Of a stretch of DNA of 64,000 bases, positions 40,186 to 53,657 are shown piece after piece. This DNA comes from Hofstenia miamia. Taxonomy: Eukaryota > Xenacoelomorpha > Acoela > Hofsteniidae. A program made the position numbers and the translations under genes. The stretch covers positions 184,838-248,837 of the forward strand of contig CABFPE010000030.1 in NCBI GenBank assembly GCA_900660155.1, in the 5' to 3' direction. Positions within the stretch are counted from its first letter, which is position 1, and every line of letters begins with the position of its first letter. The notes beneath the pieces were generated by a model that was not told the DNA's origin, made no database searches, and saw only the letters and a program-made list of their open reading frames with translations.

Positions 40186-43100
40186 TATATCTAGAAATAG
40201 TTTAATTGGTTGATAAATCAAATTGTCATCAACAGTATATGATGGAAAATATATATTATAAATTTTGTAATCATGATCTTTTAGGCATAACTTTGACCAA
40301 TGTAATTATTTTCAAGAACATAATTGTTATTGTTATATTTTGGTGCCTTTGGGTATTCTGGAGTGTGTCACAAAATTGAAATTTTCCCTAATTTGTTTTA
40401 GCTGTATATTGTATTGGCAAAATACTGTCTAAAAATCCAGTTGGATCACCTGATAAGGGTTAATATTTGTTTTTTTTGCAATTTTAGTATATATATATTT
40501 TTTTTTGCTATAGCTTTTTTTCAATCTCTAGTCGAACATAAACAAATTTATAAAGTAACTGACAATGAAGCCAGGAAGTATTTTTTTTAAATTATAATAA
40601 ACTGAATATTAATTGCAACTATATTTAACTGAAATTGTACAACTATTATTCTATTCAGTAAACTAATATAGAATCACCAAATTCTAGCACTATATATACG
40701 AAATGTACAAAATGTTTCTAGCATATTAAAATAATTCTCAATTCAACTTCTATGCGCCATTAATATATTAATTGACAGCATTCAACATTTGGACCTTATT
40801 ATTGTGTTTTTGTATATAGAAGAGAAATATTCAATACATAGTCATAGACAGTACAATGTTCCTATTTTGGAAAATCAATTTTTGCCAAAATTAACTATAT
40901 CTCTAAACAAATTTTCAATAAACACCCACACCTACTAATATTTCGATATTTTGCAGAATCAAGGTCTACCTGTAATTTCTTTTGTACCTTGGTTTGCTAT
41001 TTGTATTTTAATCAAATTAAGTTTCTTTACAATCTGCGAGAGGACGTCACAATAGTATTTATATATCAGGACGCGGAACTAAAGAAGTGTGTAAAATTTT
41101 TTAGAGGCTGATATCTTCGAATTGATTTACTGACATAATGGTAACAGCACTACAAAAAAATGAATGCAAACTTTAAAAAATATCAAATATTAAAAAATGT
41201 GGTATAATGACAAAAGTTTTCGCATTTTCTTGTTTCTTTGGAATTTCTAACTCGTAGATAAGCCTTCATTCATTCTTATCAGAAACCCTTTAAGGAAGCA
41301 GTTTGCCAATTTTTTGAGACACTCTAACATGATTATCAAATGCAAGCACAATTGATCATAAATAATGAGAAATAGTTGTGTAAGTCTATTTAATAGTAAC
41401 ACCTTCAAATAAGCAGAAACATAAGTTAGCGAAAAGATAAGGATAAGCAAATGGAAATGAGTTTTCCGCGAGATATAAGCATAGCGAATTCCATCACCTT
41501 AGTAAATGCAGTCCTTCATAAAAGTCCCTGTGAAGTGTTTGAAATTTCAACTGATGGGTAACATATCTTGCAATTTAGAAAAGATTTCAAAATATATAAG
41601 GAATTAAGCCTTTTTTGGAAGAAGCTATACTTACAAATATATCCCAGTTTGCAATGCAGTAGCTTTGATTGGAATGCAATCAATTGATCATGTTGAAAAT
41701 TTAAAGAAGAGGCACAGCGTTTGCCTTACTTCACGTAAACTTTATTGTGTCTGCACAAAGTTAGACTAAAAGCAAACAGGAAAACAAAAAGTGGATTTCG
41801 AGGACANTGCTCTTTGTGCTTGGTCTCCGAGATCAACAGACCTCACTCTGTGACTTTTTCTTTTGGGTTTACATGAAAGATCGCATTTATGTTCCACCAC
41901 TGCCTATGATCTTAAACAATAAATAGCCGCAGCAATTGATTTCGTGGACCATGATAAGCTAATAAACATCTGGGAAGAATTCTCTTTTCGTATTGATGTT
42001 GCTTCTGCTGCAGGTGGTGGTCAAATTGAACACTCTTAAAACAATAAATAAAACTTAATCGTGGGTGGAATAAATTGTTATTTAACTAAGTTTTCTATTG
42101 TTTTTCTTTATTAATGTATGTTGAATGAAATCAGGTCATTCTTTTTTAATTGCCCTGTATATCTAGAAATAGTTTAATTGGTTGATAAATCAAATTGTCA
42201 TCAACAGTATATGATGGAAAATATATATTATAAATTTTGTAATCATGATCTTTTAGGCATAACTTTGACCAATGTAATTATTTTCAAGAACATAATTGTT
42301 ATTGTTATATTTTGGTGCCTTTGGGTATTCTGGAGTGTGTCACAAAATTGAAATTTTCCCTAATTTGTTTTAGCTGTATATTGTATTGGCAAAATACTGT
42401 CTAAAAATCCAGTTGGATCACCTGATAAGGGTTAATATTTGTTTTTTTTGCAATTTTAGTATATATATATTTTTTTTTGCTATAGCTTTTTTTCAATCTC
42501 TAGTCGAACATAAACAAATTTATAAAGTAACTGACAATGAAGCCAGGAAGTATTTTTTTTAAATTATAATAAACTGAATATTAATTGCAACTATATTTAA
42601 CTGAAATTGTACAACTATTATTCTATTCAGTAAACTAATATAGAATCACCAAATTCTAGCACTATATATACGAAATGTACAAAATGTTTCTAGCATATTA
42701 AAATAATTCTCAATTCAACTTCTATGCGCCATTAATATATTAATTGACAGCATTCAACATTTGGACCTTATTATTGTGTTTTTGTATATAGAAGAGAAAT
42801 ATTCAATACATAGTCATAGACAGTACAATGTTCCTATTTTGGAAAATCAATTTTTGCCAAAATTAACTATATCTCTAAACAAATTTTCAATAAACACCCA
42901 CACCTACTAATATTTCGATATTTTGCAGAATCAAGGTCTACCTGTAATTTCTTTTGTACCTTGGTTTGCTATTTGTATTTTAATCAAATTAAGTTTCTTT
43001 ACAATCTGCGAGAGGACGTCACAATAGTATTTATATATCAGGACGCGGAACTAAAGAAGTGTGTAAAATTTTTTAGAGGCTGATATCTTCGAATTGATTT

Positions 43101-43778
43101 ACTGACATAATGGTAACAGCACTACAAAAAAATGAATGCAAACTTTAAAAAATATCAAATATTAAAAAATGTGGTATAATGACAAAAGTTTTCGCATTTT
43201 CTTGTTTCTTTGGAATTTCTAACTCGTAGATAAGCCTTCATTCATTCTTATCAGAAACCCTTTAAGGAAGCAGTTTGCCAATTTTTTGAGACACTCTAAC
43301 ATGATTATCAAATGCAAGCACAATTGATCATAAATAATGAGAAATAGTTGTGTAAGTCTATTTAATAGTAACACCTTCAAATAAGCAGAAACATAAGTTA
43401 GCGAAAAGATAAGGATAAGCAAATGGAAATGAGTTTTCCGCGAGATATAAGCATAGCGAATTCCATCACCTTAGTAAATGCAGTCCTTCATAAAAGTCCC
43501 TGTGAAGTGTTTGAAATTTCAACTGATGGGTAACATATCTTGCAATTTAGAAAAGATTTCAAAATATATAAGGAATTAAGCCTTTTTTGGAAGAAGCTAT
43601 ACTTACAAATATATCCCAGTTTGCAATGCAGTAGCTTTGATTGGAATGCAATCAATTGATCATGTTGAAAATTTAAAGAAGAGGCACAGCGTTTGCCTTA
43701 CTTCACGTAAACTTTATTGTGTCTGCACAAAGTTAGACTAAAAGCAAACAGGAAAACAAAAAGTGGATTTCGAGGACA
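39836..43778. repeat. 1971-bp direct duplication across a single N
   Basis: 39836-41806 and 41808-43778 have a constant offset of 1972 and look identical by eye throughout, with the N at 41807 between them. The unit starts inside the mariner transposase relic, so the right half of that element appears again at 41808-42157. A perfect long duplication meeting at an N is the pattern of an assembly overlap. Confidence 0.92.
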
Positions 43779-46700
43779 ATATAAAATCTTCGCACTTTCA
43801 CCATTGCAGAATTAACAGGCCAATGGCGACAACATACTGCAGTATGGGAGTAACCTCCTAAATTGAATATTGAATAACTGTATAACATTTTAGTGAGTTA
43901 CTAATAAACAAAAATTGTTTGAAATCTAAAATTTACTTATGCTTGATAATTTGTTTTGCTAATTTTTTTTCAACCAGGTCAACATCGGTCACATTTTAAA
44001 TCGGGTTAGCGGGTCATAATTTGTGAACCGATTACATCCCTGCACGATGAACAAAGTAAATAAATAAATTCCTTGTTTTATACATATACATGTAGATTTT
44101 GAAAACAATATCCTAGTAAGTCTATAAAATAAACAGACAGCCCCTGTTGTCAAACAATATTAGCCTACACTAGATCCTGGATCATTCTCACCTAATTGAT
44201 GCATTTTCAACAATTTAATCTATACATCCACAACAATGGACTCGATTTTTTTGTGATTCTTACACTCTTTTGCATTAGGTATAGGTGTTACCATGCTTTG
44301 AATGTGCTTATAATATTAAATGTTTAAGAAGTGTCATATGCTAAAATTGCCCATAAAAATCGTTTTACCAATGTATGATGATCGTTCCTAGATATTAAAA
44401 ACACAACATATGGGTTGTTTAAAGTTGATTCATTTATTAAATATCTAATACACGCCATTAAAATCCCCGGGCATCTATATAAATGCTATTGCGACGTCCT
44501 CGATCTAGTTTTAAGTGGTGATGAGGGCTTGCATGTTTACTAAATTCTTTTATTTGTGACTTATTCAAAGAATCGTTTTCAATTCTAACCTGTAACAAAA
44601 ACAGTAAATTCTAATTTACATCGAATATGCTATTCTTGCGAGAACGATCCTTTTCGTTTCTATTCTTTTATTTCAAGGAAAAATAAAAGTAACAACTGCG
44701 TCTTGAAAGTTTACCATGTGCAAAAATTCCTTGATTGCTTCATTGCAATAGATGTATCAATTAGTCGCAGTTTGATTAATTAATTAGAATTGGAATATAT
44801 TTGGGTTTTCACCACTCTTACCTGGTAAGTCTTTTTTAGTTTATTAGACTGACTTTTTACAGCAATTAAGAGCCACAGATTATTTTTATATTTATTTAGA
44901 TTACATTTCGTCAATTGCAGAAAACAATTAAAAGGAAGCTTTCCAGAATTCTTGAATTTATTGTTTAGAATCTTCTCTATATTTGCATATTTGTCTTGTT
45001 TTCATTTATTTATTGCGCCAATTTAATGTTTAGTTTCTCTTCTTTAGTATATAGAATAAAAGTATTATACAATTATGTTATATATTGTAGGTGGATTACA
45101 TGTTATACTATATTTTAGTGGAATGTATCGCATCTCCTATTTCATTTTTTCTTCTCATAATGAATTGATTGATTTTTGTTAAATAAATTTTACAAACTCT
45201 CACGCAGTTGTAATTTATCTGATGTAGTTATTTTGTACGCAATAAGTTATATGCAGAATATGCTTACATAAATCAGTCTTCCTCTAACAAACTTAATTAC
45301 TTAGAATAAATTGTCTGAGTAACTTAATAGAGATCAATTACCTTTAAGTTCTTTTGTGGAAATTGTAACAAAGAAACTCAATATCCTTATTATGAATGTC
45401 CACATTGTATGCAATTTATCACACTTTGTGGTTTATGCTAATCTCATTACCACATTTATTACTGGGACATTTACTAACATGTAATTATTTCTGCTGATTG
45501 TGCTGTTATTTTGTACTGAAGTTGTAAATTAACAATAATGTGGGACTGACTAGGATAAACAAACATGCATTAACAAAAATAATCGTGACCAAGGACCTGA
45601 CAAAGTTATCCCCTATTTCAAGCTTCCATTTTGCCGGATTCAGTCAAATCCTCACTGATTGTTTGTGAACTGAGAAATGTAATTCATTGCAATTTTAGCA
45701 AGAGTTTGTTTTTGGTGAAAATTCCAGAAAATTGGCTTATATCCTTCTGCTGCCACAATTCAAAATTATACTAAAATTTGAAAATGTACTCCCATCTTAA
45801 ATATCCGATTTATGTATACATAAAATCAAAATATAGCTTGTATCTAAATGTTCTATAGCTTTCAATCTGCTAATTTTATTTTTCGTGAAAATTTTGTAAT
45901 AGTTTGTCCACTTTTGAACGTAACAGTAGTCCTGTAAAAAATTGATACGAGTTACAAAGATATTTACTATGTTAATGTTATTACAACACTTAATTGAGAA
46001 AATTTAATTTATAAAAAACTATAATTATTGTTGAAATGACGTAGATGCATGACGACTAAATTCACTTATCAAGCATCTTATGTAAAACCAGAAAGTTTTC
46101 GAAATATGTTGCGCCAATGCAATTAGCGAAACCAAGTGTTTGTTGAAAATCACAATCTATTGGAATCATAAAGGCGATTTGATGTGAAGATTAAAGGACC
46201 GAAACTATCTGTTGTGGAAAATGATCAATTGTAACATGGCGAATCAGTGAAGTGCTTCCTTTTGTATTTTATTTCGTTTTATGTTGTATGTATAAATTGA
46301 TTAGAAAGTTATATATATGTATGAATTTCTACTTTTTAAAAATTTGTTTAAATATTTTTTACATTAACTACTTCATACTATTGATTGGTATACATAAATA
46401 AATTATAAATATATGATTGGGAAGGAATTAAAATATAAATTGTGTATGGAGTAGTTTCACTTCAAGAACAAAAGTAGCATCCATAGAAGCGGTTAACAAC
46501 GGATGCAGAAAAGGCAGAAAATAATTGGCTATATAGTCCCTAAGCCAACCAAGAATTGTATAAATCAAAATTTTGTAAATTTATTTTCTTCACAATAATT
46601 TTCAAATTTGAATTAGCATGTTAATTGTTACAATAAAAAAAACAAAAAATAATTTGAGGCATGTAAACGGTGAACTGCCTACATCATTCCTCTGAATTCA

Positions 46701-49083
46701 ACCACTCATTATATTCAAGAAGCCTAAACACAAATATTGTTAGCATTCTTTAGTATGAGACGGTCATATAAATTGCACAAATGTACATGTATTATTAAGG
46801 ATCTTTATATAAGTCTATTCAAAATATGAGCAGTTCAAAAATATTTGTTCTGAAATATAATTGGAGAAGAGATGTAGTCGTAATCGCCTAGTTTCGCCAA
46901 TTTACTTATACATGCAAGATGTATTTTTTTTAATTTTCTTTTTACCAGTTTTTTATTTGCCTACGTATTTATTAAGCTCTAGTTTATTATGCGATATTAG
47001 TAGCCATTTGTAAAATTCACGAAGTATTTTGATAATTACTAAAAATATGCAGATTTTTTCATCCATGGTAACTGGCAAAGTTTAATTGATCTCATCATTC
47101 CGCCTTTGCAACCTGTTAAAATATTCGTAGCCCATCACGTAATTTGAAAGTCACCAGGTCTTTTCAGTTTTTTGCTGTTGAAATGCCTAAATCAGAAACC
47201 GTTTCACTAGTAAAATGAAAATTTTTTATATTCAAGATAACAATAACTTGCCTTACATTGATTTTTAAATGGGGATTACTGTTGTATAACTGCAAATCAT
47301 TGAATAACAAAATAATGTATTTGTAACAGTCTTCAACAAAGATGCAAAAAGGGAATAGTATTCTGCAGGCGGAAACGCTGTTTCAATAATGCATTAATAG
47401 ATGGCTGAAAAGAGCTTATCAATGTTTATCTTCAAGTAGAGGTAAATAATAGAATTATTGATATGCTTTTAAACTGACCTTTGAGTTTAATATACATATA
47501 GAATCGCGTTGGAAGATTGTGAATTGCTCTTGTATGCAAATTATGTACCGTGTTTGTTTTTAATGTTTTTAAATATATTCATGACTTTTGTATACTTGTA
47601 TTCTATAGTTTTGACGATTAATATATTTTATTAAATTGCCTTTGGATGTTGAAGTACAATATGTTAGCTATATTTGTTAGAGTATTAACGTATTTCACAC
47701 AATTGATACTGATTTGTTTTGCGTGCGCGTTTAACTACTTACTTTATTTCTAAGTGTATTAAGCGTAACATTTAAATACTTTAATGGATATGCTGTACAA
47801 CCAAGCAACGATAGGGACGAGTAAGATTATTAATTTCCAAGTTTGAAATGAGTTATTTAAATTTAAGCAGTGTAGTATTTTATTTGTATTGTATACTAAT
47901 GGTTGCCTTCTATTTGCAAAGTATTGATTTTAACTCACGCAAAAGAAATAGGCACTTTAAAAAATTTATGATTTATTAAACAATTATATTAAGATCAGGT
48001 TTACAAATGAAAATAATAGAATAAAATCCGTTTTTAATGTAAATGATATGAAATTATACACAATAAATTATTTCCTTTGAACAATCCACCTATGACTGCA
48101 TCTGCTTGGGTGTTAATAAAATTTAAAACGCCATTATGTTCGTTAATATAAATGAATTAATACAAAATACTTTAAAATTCATTGTTCATTAACATCATAA
48201 TTTGATTTATAGATTTTATATGCTATAGTTATCCAGCATTCTATTTGACAATACATATAGTATGAATTTCTATATATGTAATATATAATTTATAAATCGA
48301 ACGAAAATACATCATACACTCAAAAAATTCAATTGCAAAACTGCTGCAAAACACAGAAATCTTCGTTCTCCAAAAGTAATATAAAGTTATTTCCAATGTT
48401 GCAAAATATGATTACATCCATAAAGTATTGCTAACTACAATACAGATTCTAGTCCTATAAAAGTATGTTTATGAATGGAGTATAAAAATTATAAAAATAA
48501 TTTGTAAACTAACGATATTGTTTTAGCAAAATATATCATTCCTATAAGTTGACAAATCTTAATTAAGTTTGAAACCCATTGTGTTAATGTTTAGAAAAGT
48601 GAATATATTAGGTCTATCGGAAAGTACGTAATTCCCTATGTAAAATTCAGTGACTTTTTGCATATGGAATAACGTCGTATCAAGATTACGAATGAATGAA
48701 AATGTGGACCATTTAAACAGACAACTTAAGCAATGGAAATTGGGAGATTTTGAGGACAACACAGCATAATTTGAAGAAATCAGCTAATTCAATATTACTC
48801 TAAAAAAGTTTGCAGGTGTTATTACAAATTGTAAATTCAGCAGTATGACCAATAAAAAACATTTTTCGACGGAATTGTTAGAGCCGAAAATAGTTATTAA
48901 ATATAAAGTGTTAATACCGGTAACTATTATTTTGCTAAAATATTTTTTAAAAATTTAGTTAATATATTTTGAAGATGGAATAAATTTTTTATAATTTTTT
49001 AAACATTTTTATCGTAAAAATATTTTCAAGGGTGGAAAATATTATAAGACAGTTTTTAAATATCGTCAATACGGCTCAATTTA
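43779..49083. other. intergenic DNA, no gene seen
   Basis: Long AT-rich stretch. 44476-44501 shares 24 of 26 bases, on the opposite strand, with 41040-41065. Near 48607 the sequence GGTCTATCGGAAAGTACG resembles a mariner terminus, but no partner end or transposase was found. No host exon recognised. Confidence 0.5.
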
Positions 49084-50373
49084 CAGTAACAGTAGAAATT
49101 ATTGGATATTTATACTAACAACAACTCACTTGTATCATAAAAATTATTATTACTAAACTTTGTTCAGCATTCTACGAAGCTGTTCCCTGAGTGAAAAGGG
49201 AAAAGGTCAAATAACAGCATTTAAACATAATTGAAAATCAATAAATTATATTGCTAATCAACTTTCAAGGTCGCGTACTGTTGTCAGAAATTATTTCAAA
49301 GATCCTGAGTCATATGGCACCAAAAATAGTCCAGGTCGTCCTCCAAAGTTAACAAATGCACCCACACTTTTTAGAGAGGTATCTAACGGCCAGACAAGTT
49401 CAAGACAGCTTCAACAAGTCGAAGATCCTCTAGTAACACAACGAAGAGTTTCACCACTTTTGCATGCATCTCCGAACTTTGTTTATTATTAGATGAAGAC
49501 AGCACCTGCTTTGACTGATCAGCATAAGAAGCTGCGTGTTAATTTGGTGAAAGAGAAAGTGACGTGGACTAATGAAAATTGGAAGAAGGTAATTTTCTTT
49601 GACGAAAAAAGTTTAATTTTGATAGGCCTGATGGATCTCAGTACTACTGGCATGATTTGAAGAAAGAAGAGGCGCTATTTTCGAAGAGATCATTTGGAGA
49701 ATGATCTTTAATGGTTTAGGGAACATTTTCTGCAGCTGGGAAAGCTGAGTTAGTAATAATGGAGGAAAAACAAAACTACTCGATACTTTAGTGTATTAGA
49801 AGACACTTTAAGACCATTTATCAGAGTTGTGCATAGAAATATTGCAATTTTTCAAAAAGATAGTGGAGCTATTCAAACTTCTAGATTCATAAAACAGTGA
49901 TTTAACACAGTTTTGAACTGATCTGCTAAATCTCCTGACTTAAACCCTATTGAGAATCTGTGGGGAATTCTCTCTAGAAAGGCTTACCGCAATGGACGTC
50001 AGTTTAAAGGTATACATTCATTAAAATCAGCAATCAAACAGCATTGAAATCAAAATGCTAATGACACTCCTAAGAATTTAATTAATTCTATGCAAAATAG
50101 ATGTATTGAAGTATTCCAATCTAAAGGCAATAAATTTATATACTAAAAGTTGTTTTACTTTCCTTGTAAATATCTTTCTTCAAAATGTCTTAAATTTTTA
50201 CATCAATATTCTTTTTTTGAAATAATTCTTTTTATCTTAGATTGTTTATGCAAATCATTATATTAATTCCTTGTTATGAAATCTGAATTAATGATAAACA
50301 TTTATATAAAGAAATTTAGTGTAATATAAGTTATTAAAGTTTTAGGAGGTGTCTTAAATTAACTTCCATCACT
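49084..50373 (+). mobile_element. Tc1-type transposon, decayed
   Basis: A 1.29-kb element, the usual Tc1 size, with TA at both proposed ends (49082-49083 and 50374-50375). The ends themselves are only weakly inverted (about 7 of 12), so the borders are tentative. It contains a Tc1 transposase pseudogene on the plus strand. Confidence 0.65.
49201..50145 (+). pseudogene. Tc1 transposase pseudogene
   Basis: The N-terminal helix-turn-helix reads IANQLSRSRTVVRNYFKDPE, then GTKNSPGRPPKLT, the usual linker with GRPP motif. LTDQHKKLRVNLVKEKVTWT is followed by VIFFDEK (a catalytic Asp), the frameshifted PDGSQYYWHDLKKEEALFS and SFGE. The C-terminal catalytic region has SPDLNPIENLWGILSRKAY, ending CIEVFQSKGNKFIY before a stop near 50145. 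At least four stops and several frameshifts kill it. The catalytic Asp and Glu positions (DEK; PIENLW) are still visible. Confidence 0.86.
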
Positions 50374-52429
50374 TTATATGCACATCTAAATTTTGCCGAT
50401 TTTCATCTATTTCCGCCGAAATTTTTATTTTCTATGAATTCTAATTTCAAAGAAAAAACTTAAAAATTGCAGAATTAGGAATAACATATAATAAATAAAT
50501 TGCATGTGAACTGAATACTGATTTGAAGCCAATATGTCACCTCAGTGATGGTTGAAAGACTTTTTTCAATGTTGCATTATTTTTGCAGGATCACCTCACA
50601 TATTGGGTGAAACAACAAATCAACCGATTTTTATTAAAGTCAATTCATTTTGTAATAAATTTCATTTAGTTTCTTTGTTTACGTTGTTTGTTATTCACAT
50701 TTCAACACACTCTGTAACTTTACTATTCCAAATATGCATTTGCCGAAATTTTTAATATTTTTACCCGAAAAATAGAAGTTGGCGTCTAAAATTTTGTTTC
50801 CCTTAGTATATGACATCACTATATTAACATAGAGACAAGCAGGGTGCCCTAGCATTTACAGATAATGTAATAAACACTTGAGGAAAAACGTCTACCTGAG
50901 GAACGTATTTAATCAGAAGACATTGTAGAGAATGTAACAATCCATTTCCAAATGCAGCGTTTTTGGGAATCTCAAATATGAAGCTGCTCCAGCTTCCTCT
51001 ACAGAGCTTGTTCATACAGAATTTAGCTCTTGCTCCGGTTTCAACGCTGTTTGATACCAGTTGCTCTGACTCCATTACCATCTGAGCCACAATATATTCA
51101 CAAAAAATTTTTAGTGATTCCTTATTCCTTATTTTTCAAAAGTCTCGGCCCTATATCTCATTGTGAGCCTCTATGCGTGCATAGTATTTAATTTTTGCAT
51201 CACTTCTTTCCTTTTTTCAGCACTATACCTATCCTCCAATTTTGATCATGACAATAAAGTCTAATGGGGGTTAGCATTAATCTAAAATTGAACTATTATT
51301 TGAATCAAAGAAATTATGAAATGGGGTATAATTGTTTAGGCTAAGTTAAATAAATTCGATTCCTTCAATACTATTTTTATAGAATTAAACAGATTAATTG
51401 GTTGTAAGATTTTTTCCTGTTGTTAACTTCTGCCAGGTAGGCTTTTTACTGTGCCACCTATGCCATCACAAGGTTTGTTTCCAATATCATGATTGCATAA
51501 ATTGATAAGTTTTATTATATTTGTATTCAATGAGACACATCCATCTAAAAAGTACTCTACTTGCTCAAGAGATGTTGTTTTGTTTTAAGGTCTAAAGTGG
51601 TTTGTTTCAGCACTTTAACACAGTTGATACATCATGTGAATTATCATCAGATATTATAGTGCATGACAATTTTTCTAAACCAAACAACAGAGTGTAATGT
51701 ATATCGAAGATTGTTCTTCATTTTGTACAGCTATAATTATCTGCAAAATTTACCAGTATAATTACAAATGCCTGATCCAAATGAGATTTTGTCCCAGAGC
51801 TATCCTGACTGCGCTTAGCAATAAATGAATGAGATCTCAATGCTTGTAATTATTTAAGCACCATTTCAATATTTTTCAGAAATTGTATCCTGATAATATT
51901 TCCAAGGTAGTTTACAATCATATCATGCGTAGCTGTTCCTAACCAATATTGCTTACTAAAATATGCGCAAGGAAAAGTTGTCGTTGATGGATGTTACAAA
52001 CATGTCTAATTTCAGTGTGTTAGACTATGATATATTTTGCATACCAATCATTTTTGGTTATTGTATCATTTTTATCGTGTTTTCAGAATTATTGTTTGGA
52101 ATTCGTTTCATATTCAGAAAACAATTGAATTTGGGTTGTGTATATGGTTAAATATTGTAGTTATTCTCTGAAGTTGTTATCAGTGGTAAGTGCTCGCAAA
52201 ATTAATAGCTTATGGCGCATTTCACTTGTTTGATAGTTATAAGTCATACATATATGACGTCCTCTTCTCACAGTTTTGTTCACAAGACTCACCCACCCCT
52301 AACACTAATAACCACTTGAATTTGAGGCGAACAAGAGAATATTTTATATTCACAGAAGAATTAACTGTATTATAATAATCCTCTACGAAAGTACATGCAG
52401 TTTTTGAAAAAGTTCAAAATTTATTCAGT
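50374..52429. other. intergenic DNA, no gene seen
   Basis: AT-rich. A 88-codon minus-strand frame at 50824-51090 is somewhat GC-richer than its surroundings, but I recognise no family on either strand. Confidence 0.5.
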
Positions 52430-53657
52430 ACAGGGCATTGATCAACACTACGCACAAGATGTTATATAAAGCTTAATGAGTCTTTTTCAATTTGAATTTA
52501 TACTAAAGATGGAGTCCCACAGGGAAGCATTTTTGATCCCTTACTATGTAATATTTACACAAATGATTTGTCCGATTTAACAACATGTGTGACCTTATAC
52601 AATATGCAGATGATATCATATTTAATTCTAATAAATGTCCTGAAAAATACATTGAAACTTTCAAAAAATTCTACTTTCGCTAAATATTTCGGATCTTTAA
52701 GACAGAGTGAATAGTTTAAAAACTCAATTTTGCATTGTTAGTTCAAATTCTGCATCTACTGATTTTTTATTCTAACGGGGTTCATATTAAACAAGTTGAG
52801 ACCTCTGAATACCTAGAAATTATTTTTGATTCGCATTTAATTTTGAAAAGCAACTAAGTTATATTACTAAAAAAATGTCCATATTGATTAAAGCAATTAC
52901 CTTTATTTTTGAAAAACTTCCAACTAAAGAAAAAATTCAATTAATTCATACTCTAGTATTAAGTCATTTTAACTATGCTAATATACTCTACACAGATATA
53001 AACCAAAAATTTCTCAGATAATTTCAGGTATAACTAAATTGGGATATCAAAGTAGCAGTTAATAATCATAGCTTTAATAAGAATTATGAATACAGAAAAA
53101 TCTCATACTTCTATACATCTACAATGCTATATCTATATAAATGCCCTAAAGACATTTATATTTAACTAAATATAATTGTCTAGTTATATTTTTTACCTTT
53201 ATGTGGCAATGTAGCATATCTGCTACAAATTAATTACTTAAATATCGAAAAATATTTTTTTTCTTTTTTGTTGGAATTTTAGGCTTAAATGTAGGTTAAT
53301 TTTGCCAGAAAAAATTTTTTAAACAAAAATTACATATTTGTCTCTTAGGGTTAATAATCATAGCTTTAATAAGAATTATGAATACAGAACTACCTCAAAC
53401 TTACTTTTGCATCCACAATGCTATATCTATATAATTTTCCTAGACATTCTGAAAAATAATTAATACTTTTTACTTAATTGACTTTCTTCCCGCAAAAATA
53501 ATAAACAAACCAAATACGCATTTAATTGAACCAATTAGGTATAAGAAGCGAATAATGAAGAACTTATTTCTAAATAGCTATTAATCTATGGAATGAATTA
53601 CCAAAATATATCGAACAAATAAATAGATTGAAAAACTTTAAGATTGATTTTTAAAAA
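52430..53657 (+). pseudogene. non-LTR reverse transcriptase relic
   Basis: Contains DGVPQGSIFDPLLCNIYTND and, after a frameshift, the catalytic QYADDIIF box at about 52601-52624. Downstream are VHIKQVETSEYLEIIFDSHL, LPTKEKIQLIHTLVLSHFNY and, near the end, INLWNELPKYIEQINRLKNF. These are the palm, thumb and C-terminal hallmark (LWNxLP) of CR1/jockey-like elements. Heavily mutated. A segment of about 85 bp occurs twice (from 53048 and 53349). Confidence 0.8.

Noticed and set aside
48600-48780. Mariner left end (GGTCTATCGGAAAGTACG) with an early transposase segment
   Set aside because: Only a resemblance to a terminal repeat; no partner end and no convincing transposase frame.
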